From: Thermomonas sp. S9
GTDB lineage: Bacteria; Pseudomonadota; Gammaproteobacteria; Xanthomonadales; Xanthomonadaceae
NCBI RefSeq assembly: GCF_024704365.1
Contig: NZ_JAJDFY010000001.1
Span: 1,283,001 to 1,347,000 of the forward strand
Direction: 5' to 3'
DNA: 64,000 nucleotides
Part shown: positions 57,201-64,000 of the stretch, in pieces
Position numbering within the stretch: the stretch's first letter is position 1
Layout of the letters: each line of letters begins with the position of its first letter
The notes under the pieces: generated by a model
What the model saw: only the letters and a program-made list of their open reading frames with translations
Database searches by the model: none
Told to the model about the DNA's origin: nothing
Position numbers and translations under genes: made by a program

Positions 57201-59212
57201 CCGGCGGCTCGGCGGGCTACGACCACAAGGGCATGGGCATCACCGCGCGCGGTGCGTGGGAATCGGTCAAGCGCCACTTCCGCGCGCTCGGCCGCGACTG
57301 CCAGCGCGAGGACTTCACCGTGGTCGGCATCGGCGACATGTCGGGCGATGTGTTCGGCAACGGCATGCTGCTGTCCCGGCACATCAGGCTGGTATGCGCC
57401 TTCGACCACCGCCACATCTTCCTCGACCCGAACCCCGATCCGGCGGCCTCGTTCAAGGAGCGCGAGCGCCTGTTCAGGCTGCCGCGATCGAGCTGGAACG
57501 ATTACGACAAATCGCTGATCAGCGCCGGCGGTGGCGTGTATGCGCGCTCGCTCAAGGCCATCGAGATCACCCCGCAGGTGCAGCAGGCGCTGGGGCTGGA
57601 TCCGGAGGTCAAGTCGATGACGCCGAGCGAGCTGATCAGCGCGGCGCTGCGTGCGCCGGTGGGCCTGCTGTGGAACGGCGGGATCGGCACCTACGTCAAG
57701 GCCAGCGGCGAGAACAACGCCGACGTCGGCGACCGCGCCAACAACGCGCTGCGTGTCAATGGCGCCGACCTGCGCTGCAAGGTGGTGGGCGAGGGCGGCA
57801 ATCTCGGCATGACCCAGCTCGGCCGCATCGAGGCCGCGCAGGCGGGGGTGCTGCTGAACACCGACTTCATCGACAACTCGGCCGGCGTGGACACCTCCGA
57901 CCACGAGGTGAACATCAAGATCCTGCTCAACGGCGAGGTGCAGAAGAAGCGGCTGACCCTGCCCGCGCGCAACAAGCTGCTGGCAGAGATGACCGATGAA
58001 GTGGCGCAGCTGGTGCTGAACGACAATTACCGGCAGAACCAGGCGCTGACCCTGATGGAGCGGATGAGCGCCTCGCGTCTCGGCTCGAAGATGCACTTCA
58101 TCCGCACCCTGGAGGCGCAGGGCCTGCTGGACCGCCAGATCGAGTTCCTGCCCAGCGATGCCGAGATCGCCGAGCGTACTCTGCGCGGGCAGGGCCTGAC
58201 CCGCCCGGAGCTGTGCATCCTGCTGTCCTACGCCAAGCTGGTGGCCTATCCGCAGCTGCTGGAATCGGACGTGCCGGAGGATCCGTACCTGTCGAAGGAG
58301 CTGGTGCGCTACTTCCCCGAGCCGCTGCAGAAGAAGTGCGCCAGGGCGATGGAGAACCACCGCCTGAAGCGCGAGATCATCGCCACCGCGGTGACCAACT
58401 CCACCATCAACCGCATGGGCGCGACCTTCTTCCTGCGCATGCAGGAGGACAGCGGCCGCAGCATCGGCGAGATCGCGCGCGCCTACACCATCACCCGCGA
58501 GACGCTGGATGCGCGCGAATTGTGGGCGCAGATCGACGGTCTCGACGGCAAGGTGGCCGAGTCGGTGCAGATCGACGCCCTGCAGGTGATCTGGGAACTG
58601 CAGCGCAGCTTCACCCGCTGGCTGCTGTCGCGCCCGGGCGCGGTGCCGGCGATCGCCACCGCAGTCGAGCGCTACCACGACGGCTTCCGCGACATCCGCG
58701 CCGGCGAGGGCATCCTGCCGCCGTCGCAGCGGCCGGACTACGAGGCCAGCCGCCGGCTGTGGCGCGAGAAAGGGGTACCGGATGCGCTGGCCGACCAGCT
58801 GGCGGCGCTGCCCTATCTCGATGCCAGCCCGGACATCATCGAGCTGGCGCGCGAGCGCAAGCTGCGTCCGGTGGAGGTGGCCAAAGTCTACTTCCGTCTC
58901 GCCGATGCCCTGCATGCGCCCTGGCTGCGTCAGCAGATCGAGGCGCTGAAGGTGGAGGGGCGCTGGCACGCGGTCGCGCGCGGGGTGCTGCGCGACGAAC
59001 TGTTCGCGCAGCTGCGCACCCTCACCGGCCAGGTGCTGGCGATGCCGGGCAAGGACGCGGATGCCAAGGTGCAGGCATGGCTGGGCCGCGACGATGCCTC
59101 GCTGCGCTTCACCCTGGCGATGCTGGCCGAGCTGGCGGCGCAGAAGAGCGTGGACTATCCCACCGCCTCGGTGGCGGTGCAGCGGGTGGCGCAGCTGGCC
59201 CAGCGCGGTTGA
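54271..59212 (+). CDS. gdhA: NAD-dependent glutamate dehydrogenase, large type (frameshifted here)
   Basis: This is the ~180-kDa class of NAD-glutamate dehydrogenase that deaminates glutamate to 2-oxoglutarate, usually catabolic. The repaired protein is about 1,646 residues. It has an N-terminal ACT-like regulatory region (FLVDSVTMALAEAGIGVHVL). The catalytic core holds [49 protein letters not shown] and GIGDMSGDVFGNGMLLS. A long C-terminal domain follows. One extra base at about 55321 (in CAGCTCACAGC) breaks the frame; without it the text reads SHSGKALRHIL. A strong terminator follows. Confidence 0.95.
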
Positions 59213-59232
59213 GCGCGTCGCCTGCGTTGGCT

Positions 59233-59270
59233 GCAAAGGGCGTCCCGAACCGGACGCCCTTTGCGTTTTC
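59233..59270 (+). terminator. Rho-independent terminator after gdhA
   Basis: A perfect 13-bp stem (GCAAAGGGCGTCC with its complement), a 6-base loop and a GTTTTC tail lie 20 bases after the glutamate dehydrogenase stop. Confidence 0.9.
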
Positions 59271-59320
59271 GCCGTGGAAGCGCAACGCACCGCTGCGCTG
59301 CGTCTTGTTATTCTCCAGGC

Positions 59321-60091
59321 ATGAATGCTTCCCGCCTTGCCCTGCTTGCCAGTCCCGCTGCCGAGGCCCAGGCCGCGCTGGCCGAACTGCAGCGTATCCA
59401 CGGAGCGTATCCACCGGCGGACGCCGACGTGATCGTGGCCCTCGGCGGCGATGGCTTCATGCTGCAGACCCTGCACCGCCACGGCGCGCTGGGGCGGCCG
59501 GTGTACGGGATGAAGCTCGGCACGGTGGGGTTCCTGATGAACCAGTATCGCCCCGGCGACGACTTGCTGGCGCGGATCGCGGCGGCGGAACCGGCGGTGC
59601 TGCATCCGCTGGAGATGCGCGCCCAGACCGAATCCGGCGCCAGCGTCACCTCGCTGGCCTACAACGAGGTCTCGCTGCTGCGCCAGACCCGCCAGGCCGC
59701 GCACATCTGCATCGCGCTCAATGGCGAGGTGCGCCTGGACGAGCTGATCTGCGACGGGGTGATGCTGGCCACCCCGGCCGGCAGCACCGCCTACAACTTC
59801 TCCGCGCACGGCCCGATCCTTCCGCTCGGCGCCAACGTGATGGCGTTGACCCCGATCGCCCCGTTCCGGCCGCGGCGCTGGCGTGGCGCGGTACTCAAGG
59901 CGGGCACCGAAGTGCGCTTCCGGGTGCGCGACCCGCTCAAGCGCCCGGTCAGCGCCACCGCCGATTCGCATGAGGTGCGCGATGTCACCGAGGTGCTGGT
60001 GCGCGAGTCCCGCAACCGCCACGTCACCCTGCTGTTCGACCCCGAGCACAACCTGGAAGAGCGCATCCTGATCGAGCAGTTCACCGTCTAG
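59321..60091 (+). CDS. nadK: NAD kinase
   Basis: NadK phosphorylates NAD to NADP. The 256-residue protein has the ATP-binding GGDG in [31 protein letters not shown], the NAD-binding YNEVSLLR and [25 protein letters not shown], and ends ILIEQFTV. It is slightly shorter than E. coli NadK, as in other xanthomonads. The start at 59321 is the first Met matching the family; the longer frame runs into the terminator region. Confidence 0.93.
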   Translation: MNASRLALLASPAAEAQAALAELQRIHGAYPPADADVIVALGGDGFMLQTLHRHGALGRPVYGMKLGTVGFLMNQYRPGDDLLARIAAAEPAVLHPLEMRAQTESGASVTSLAYNEVSLLRQTRQAAHICIALNGEVRLDELICDGVMLATPAGSTAYNFSAHGPILPLGANVMALTPIAPFRPRRWRGAVLKAGTEVRFRVRDPLKRPVSATADSHEVRDVTEVLVRESRNRHVTLLFDPEHNLEERILIEQFTV

Positions 60092-60115
60092 TCCTGCCCC
60101 CCGAGCGCGCCTTGC

Positions 60116-62764
60116 ATGACATTCGAAACCACGCCCAGCGGTAGCGAGCCGATGCAAGGACCAGCGGCGCGCAGGCGCATCCCGGCCTGGGCCTGGGGGC
60201 TGCTGGTACTGCTGCTTGGCCTGGGCGGCACGCTGTGGCTGGCCGACCTGGAGCGTGACCGCGGCGAGCGCGAAGCGCGCCGCGAGTTCGTCAAGCAGGT
60301 CGGATATTTCTCCTCGAGCCTGCACGAGCAGCTGCGCCAGTGCGAGCACCTGATCCGGGCGTTCCAGTCGATCTTCCTGTCGTCCGACGCGGTGACCCCA
60401 GACGAGTACATGCGTGCCTACGAGAACATGCAGGCCAGCGGCGAGGTGCGGGTGAGCCTGCAGGCGCTGGCCTACGCCGAACGCCGCGTCATCGACGGGC
60501 GCGAGCACTACATCACCACCCTGTACGCGCCACTGGAGGGGAACGCCGCCCTGCGCGGCCTGGACATCACCCGCCAGCCGATGAACATGGAGGCATTGCG
60601 GCGCTCGCGCGACGACAACCAGGTGGCGATGTCGCCGCCGTTCCGGTTGATCCAGAGCCGCGACAGCGCAGGGCCGCTGGACGGCGTCATCCTGCGCCTT
60701 CCGGTGTATCGCCCCGGCCCGATTCCGGACAGCATCGAGGCGCGCCGGCTGGACATGGTCGGCTCGCTGGGCGCCTCGTTCCGCATTTCCGACCTGATTG
60801 ATTCCATCATCCCCGAAGCGTCCTCGGAACTGGCGAGCGTGAAAGTGGAGGACGTGGGCGACGGTTCGCCGCGCCTGCTGTACGCGCGGCGTTTTGCGGC
60901 AGTATCCGGCGGGGTGCCGCACGTGGTGGAGTTCAGCTTCGGTGGGCGCACCTGGCGGTTCAGCGCCACCCCGCGGGCGGTTCTGGACGGGCAGGGCAAG
61001 TGGTGGACCGTGCTTTGGATCGGCGCCGCGATCAGCGTTTTGCTGGCGGCGCTGGCGTGGTCGCTGGTGAGCACGCGCGAGCAGGCGATTGCGCTCGGCG
61101 CCGCGATGAGCGCGCGCTTCCGCGCCAGCGAGGAGCGCTTCCGCACCCTCAACGAGCTGCTGCCCTGCCTGGTCCTGCTGGTGCGCAAGGACGACGGAAC
61201 GATCGTTTATCGCAACGCGGTCGCACGCCAGAAGCTCGACCCCCACTCCGGCGCCCGCGGCGGCTTCGGCACGCTGCTGGAGATCGGCGGCCAGGACCGC
61301 CTGCAGGCGGCGGAGACGGGCAGCTCGCAGGCGCTGGAAGTGCAGATGCGCGATGCCGAGGGCCGACCATTCTGGGCCACCACCTGGATCAGCTCGATCG
61401 AAATCGACGACGTGCCGATGTGGCTGCTGGTGGCCAGCGATACCACCGAGCAGCGGCAGTTGACCGAGCGCCTCAGCTACCAGGCCAGCCACGACCCACT
61501 GACCCGGCTGTTCAACCGCCGCGAGTTCGAGCTGCGCGCACAGGCGCTGCTGTCCGGCAGCGGGCGCCAGGTCGGCGCGCTGCTGTTCATCGACCTCGAC
61601 CAGTTCAAGCTGATCAACGACACCTCGGGCCACGCTGCCGGCGACGAACTGCTGGTGCGCCTGGCCATGCTGATGCGGGAGAACCTGCGCCCGCACGACA
61701 TGCTGGCGCGGCTGGGCGGCGACGAGTTCGGCGTGCTGCTGTCCGGCGTGCGCACCACCGAGGAAGCGCTGCAGGCGGCCGAGCGCATGCGCGCCGGGAT
61801 CGAGACCTTCGTGTTCACCTGGGAAGGCCGCAACTACACCATCAGCGCCAGCATCGGGGTAGTGATGCTGCGCAGCGCGGCCTCGCTGAAGGAGCTGTTC
61901 GCGCACGCGGACGCCGCCTGCTACCTGGCCAAGGAGGCCGGCCGCAACCGCATCCACCTGTATGCCGAGGACGATGCTGCGATCGCGCGCCGGATGGGCG
62001 AGATGGAATGGGCCAACCGCATCCGTGAGGCGCTCAACGACGGCCGCCTGCTGCTGGACTACCAGGAGCTGCATCCGCTGCGTGGCGAGGGCAGGGTGCA
62101 CATCGAACTGCTGCTGCGCCTGCGCGACAAGGATGGCGGCGAGGTGATGCCGGGCGCCTTCCTGCCGGCGGCCGAGCGCTACGGCTTGATGCCGCTGGTG
62201 GACCGCTGGGTGGTGGAGACCGCGCTGGCCAACCTGGACCGCCTGCATCCCAGCGGCGCGGCGCTGGCCACCTGCGCGATCAACCTGTCCGCGGCCAGCC
62301 TGGAGGATCCGGGCCTGTTCGAGCGCATCGCCCAGCTGCTGGAACTGCACCGGATCGACCCGCGGCGGCTGGTATTCGAGATCACCGAGACGGTGGCGAT
62401 GCGCGATTTCGCCGCCTCCAGCGCGCTGATCGCGCGCCTGCGCAAGCTCGGCTGCCGGGTGGCGCTGGACGACTTCGGCGCCGGCATGTCCTCGTTCGGC
62501 TATCTCAAGGACCTCGAACTGGACATGGTGAAGATCGACGGCATCTTCGTGCAAAACATGGTCAGCGATCGCATATCGCGCTCGATCGTGCGCGCGGTGG
62601 CCGAGATCGGTCACGAGCAGGGGCTGCAGGTGGTGGCCGAATGGGTATCCTCGCAGGAGCTGCTGGACCTGCTGGCCGGCATGTCGGTGGACTACGCGCA
62701 GGGCTTTGCCCTGCACCGGCCGCAGCGCGTGCTGTTCCAGCGCGATGCCGGCGCCGGCGCGTGA
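60116..62764 (+). CDS. Membrane CHASE/PAS/GGDEF/EAL protein
   Basis: The 882-residue protein has TM1 at about 24-43, a CHASE-type periplasmic sensor (~85-235, including YITTLYAPLEGNAALRGLDI), TM2 at ~297-319, a PAS domain (~335-450), GGDEF and EAL. GGDEF is intact at 534-538 with an inhibitory site RxxD (525-528) five residues before it, so diguanylate cyclase activity is expected. The EAL motif reads ELL (664-666), DDFGAGMSSFGYL is kept, and the usual AEGVE loop reads AEWVSS. The phosphodiesterase half may be weak. It starts 24 bases after nadK. Confidence 0.92.
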   Translation: MTFETTPSGSEPMQGPAARRRIPAWAWGLLVLLLGLGGTLWLADLERDRGEREARREFVKQVGYFSSSLHEQLRQCEHLIRAFQSIFLSSDAVTPDEYMRAYENMQASGEVRVSLQALAYAERRVIDGREHYITTLYAPLEGNAALRGLDITRQPMNMEALRRSRDDNQVAMSPPFRLIQSRDSAGPLDGVILRLPVYRPGPIPDSIEARRLDMVGSLGASFRISDLIDSIIPEASSELASVKVEDVGDGSPRLLYARRFAAVSGGVPHVVEFSFGGRTWRFSATPRAVLDGQGKWWTVLWIGAAISVLLAALAWSLVSTREQAIALGAAMSARFRASEERFRTLNELLPCLVLLVRKDDGTIVYRNAVARQKLDPHSGARGGFGTLLEIGGQDRLQAAETGSSQALEVQMRDAEGRPFWATTWISSIEIDDVPMWLLVASDTTEQRQLTERLSYQASHDPLTRLFNRREFELRAQALLSGSGRQVGALLFIDLDQFKLINDTSGHAAGDELLVRLAMLMRENLRPHDMLARLGGDEFGVLLSGVRTTEEALQAAERMRAGIETFVFTWEGRNYTISASIGVVMLRSAASLKELFAHADAACYLAKEAGRNRIHLYAEDDAAIARRMGEMEWANRIREALNDGRLLLDYQELHPLRGEGRVHIELLLRLRDKDGGEVMPGAFLPAAERYGLMPLVDRWVVETALANLDRLHPSGAALATCAINLSAASLEDPGLFERIAQLLELHRIDPRRLVFEITETVAMRDFAASSALIARLRKLGCRVALDDFGAGMSSFGYLKDLELDMVKIDGIFVQNMVSDRISRSIVRAVAEIGHEQGLQVVAEWVSSQELLDLLAGMSVDYAQGFALHRPQRVLFQRDAGAGA

Positions 62765-62815
62765 CCTGGCCCTGGTTCAGCGCGCGATCCCGCCCTTGCC
62801 CGCATACTTGCCCCG

Positions 62816-63754
62816 ATGCCCGACCACGTTCCGCCCGCGCCATCCGATTCCGACGACCGCATCCCGCCGCCGCTGGTGGTGGCGATCACCGCGCGCGCGC
62901 TGTTCCACATGGAGGACAGCCATGCGGTGTTCGAGCGCGAGGGCATCGATGCGTTCGCCGAGCACCAGCGCCAGCGCGAGAACGAGGTGCTGCCGCCGGG
63001 CATCGCCTTCCCGCTGGTACGCAAGCTGCTGGGCCTGAACGCGGGCGCGCGCCGGGTCGAGGTGATCCTGCTCTCGCGCAATTCCTCCGACACCGGGCTG
63101 CGCGTGTTCAATTCGATCCAGCACCATGGGCTGGACATCCGCCGTGCCACCTTCACCGCCGGTGCGCCGGTCTGGCCCTACATCAAGCCATTCGGCGCGC
63201 AGCTGTTCCTCTCGGCCAACCCGGAGTCGGTGCGGCGTGCGCTGGAGGCCGGGGTGGCGGCCGCGACCATCCTGCCGGAGAAGGCCAGCGAGCCGCGCCA
63301 GCGCCAGCTGCGGATCGCGTTCGACGGCGATGCGGTGCTGTTCGGCGACGAGAGCGAGCGGGTGTCGCGCGAGCAGGGCGTGGAGGCCTTCGGGCGGCAC
63401 GAGCGCGAGCGTGCCCACGAACCGCTCTCCGGCGGCCCGTTCCGCGGCTTCCTGGCGGCCCTGCACGACCTGCAGGCGGCGTTCCCGCCGGGCCAGGATG
63501 CGCCGATCCGCACCGCGCTGGTCACCGCGCGCTCGGCGCCTGCGCACGAGCGGGTGATCCGCACCCTGCGCGAATGGGGCGTGCGCCTGGACGAAGCGCT
63601 GTTCCTCGGCGGACGCGACAAGGGGCCGTTCCTGGAAGCGTTCGGCGCCGATATCTTCTTCGACGACTCCCCGCACAACATCGATTCCGCGCGCCGCCAC
63701 GTGGCCGCCGGACATGTGCCCCACGGCGTGGCCAACGAGGCCGCGTCCGGCTGA
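62816..63754 (+). CDS. Cytosolic 5'-nucleotidase I family protein
   Basis: The 312-residue protein belongs to the PF06189 5'-nucleotidase family. Visible blocks are LVVAITARALFHMEDSHAVFEREGI, EVILLSRNSSDTGLRVFNSI, GAQLFLSANPESVRRAL, IAFDGDAVLFGDESERV and a C-terminal VTARSAPAHERVIRTLREWGV then FFDDSPHNIDSA. These match the HAD-like phosphatase layout of the group, which dephosphorylates nucleoside monophosphates. The substrate is not known. Confidence 0.88.
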   Translation: MPDHVPPAPSDSDDRIPPPLVVAITARALFHMEDSHAVFEREGIDAFAEHQRQRENEVLPPGIAFPLVRKLLGLNAGARRVEVILLSRNSSDTGLRVFNSIQHHGLDIRRATFTAGAPVWPYIKPFGAQLFLSANPESVRRALEAGVAAATILPEKASEPRQRQLRIAFDGDAVLFGDESERVSREQGVEAFGRHERERAHEPLSGGPFRGFLAALHDLQAAFPPGQDAPIRTALVTARSAPAHERVIRTLREWGVRLDEALFLGGRDKGPFLEAFGADIFFDDSPHNIDSARRHVAAGHVPHGVANEAASG

Positions 63755-63763
63755 GCGTGCGGA

Positions 63764-64000
63764 TCAGTCCGGCAGGCGCAGCCCGGTCAGCTTCCAGTTG
63801 AGACCGTCGCGGCGGAACTCGAACACCACCGGCCTGCCTTCGGCGCTGGGGACGGTGGCGGTGAACAGCGAAGGGGACTGAAAGCGGGTTTCCGCCTGTT
63901 TCAGGCCGTCATTGGGGGCGCCGGGCGCGGTGGTATGCGCGAGCGCGCTGCCCTGCAACAACGTGGCCAGGCCCTGGGGCGAGGCGATCGCCTTCAGCGC
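63764..64000 (-). CDS. DUF2939-like protein, C-terminal part (runs off the window)
   Basis: Only the last 78 codons are in the window; the frame is open to the edge. It reads ...SPQGLATLLQGSALAHTTAP... and ends VVFEFRRDGLNWKLTGLRLPD, the typical close of DUF2939 membrane-anchored proteins. Function is unknown. Confidence 0.65.
   Translation of the reverse strand, partial: ALKAIASPQGLATLLQGSALAHTTAPGAPNDGLKQAETRFQSPSLFTATVPSAEGRPVVFEFRRDGLNWKLTGLRLPD

Noticed and set aside
55280-62716. A 2,478-codon open frame on the minus strand across gdhA, nadK and the GGDEF/EAL gene
   Set aside because: It is antisense to three well-supported genes and its translation is His/Gln/Arg/Ala-rich low-complexity text without any family motif. 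High GC at third positions leaves antisense frames open.

Overview
The window is a stretch of high-GC chromosome from a gammaproteobacterium of the Xanthomonadaceae (Lysobacter, Luteimonas or Thermomonas-like). The evidence is the smc-zipA-ligA and mtnA-gyrA gene orders, a ~1,650-residue NAD-dependent glutamate dehydrogenase, a DUF3011 repeat protein, a methionine synthase split into two overlapping genes behind an ArsR-methyltransferase regulator, and intergenic palindromic repeats of a kind common in these genomes. Genus and species cannot be fixed from this sequence. No rRNA, tRNA, CRISPR array, insertion sequence or prophage was recognised.

Layout. 1-2.8 kb: nitrilase-family amidohydrolase, thiol peroxidase, two copies of an 86-bp palindromic repeat, pirin. 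2.9-6.5 kb (minus strand): the overlapping scpA-scpB-rluB operon plus a small secreted protein. 6.8-15.2 kb: yciI-bolA, then smc, zipA, ligA, epmA. 15.3-20 kb: DUF3011 protein, mtnA, gyrA. 20-24.7 kb: peroxiredoxin, an Hsp20 gene behind a sigma-32-like promoter, a CbpA-type DnaJ, a PilH-like response regulator, acuI-like reductase, LOG-family protein and a small membrane protein. 24.8-30.4 kb: lpdA, sucB and sucA, the 2-oxoglutarate dehydrogenase complex. 30.5-33.7 kb: a PLD-like protein, RoxA-like ribosomal oxygenase and purB. 33.7-39.2 kb: fumC, a glycine-zipper lipoprotein, and a YtrA-type GntR/ABC-transporter operon with a clear promoter and operator. 39.3-43.5 kb: two FKBP-type prolyl isomerases, ugd, slyX, a DUF2058 gene. 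43.5-48.1 kb: an operon of a Ner-like regulator, an NMT1-type substrate-binding protein and a PAS/GGDEF/EAL protein, facing a CI-like repressor across an AT-rich, operator-bearing gap. 48-52.8 kb: metH2-metH1-regulator. 53-63.8 kb: acyl-CoA dehydrogenase, NAD-glutamate dehydrogenase, NAD kinase, a CHASE/PAS/GGDEF/EAL protein, a 5'-nucleotidase and the end of a DUF2939-like gene.

How it works together. Most of the window is core biology: chromosome segregation (Smc-ScpA-ScpB), cell division (ZipA), replication and topology (LigA, GyrA), ribosome and EF-P modification (RluB, RoxA, EpmA), the TCA cycle (SucA, SucB, Lpd, FumC) and methionine recycling (MetH, MtnA). The least ordinary part is the 43.5-48.1 kb module. 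It looks like a periplasmic ligand sensor coupled to a c-di-GMP enzyme under a phage-type two-repressor switch, and it is my main candidate for a poorly described system.

Sequence quality. About sixteen single- or double-base indels interrupt twelve otherwise intact, mostly essential genes (rluB, ligA, gyrA, purB, roxA, ugd, metH1, gdhA and others), mostly in homopolymers or GC repeats. I read these as sequencing or assembly errors and annotate the affected genes over their full repaired spans, giving each break.
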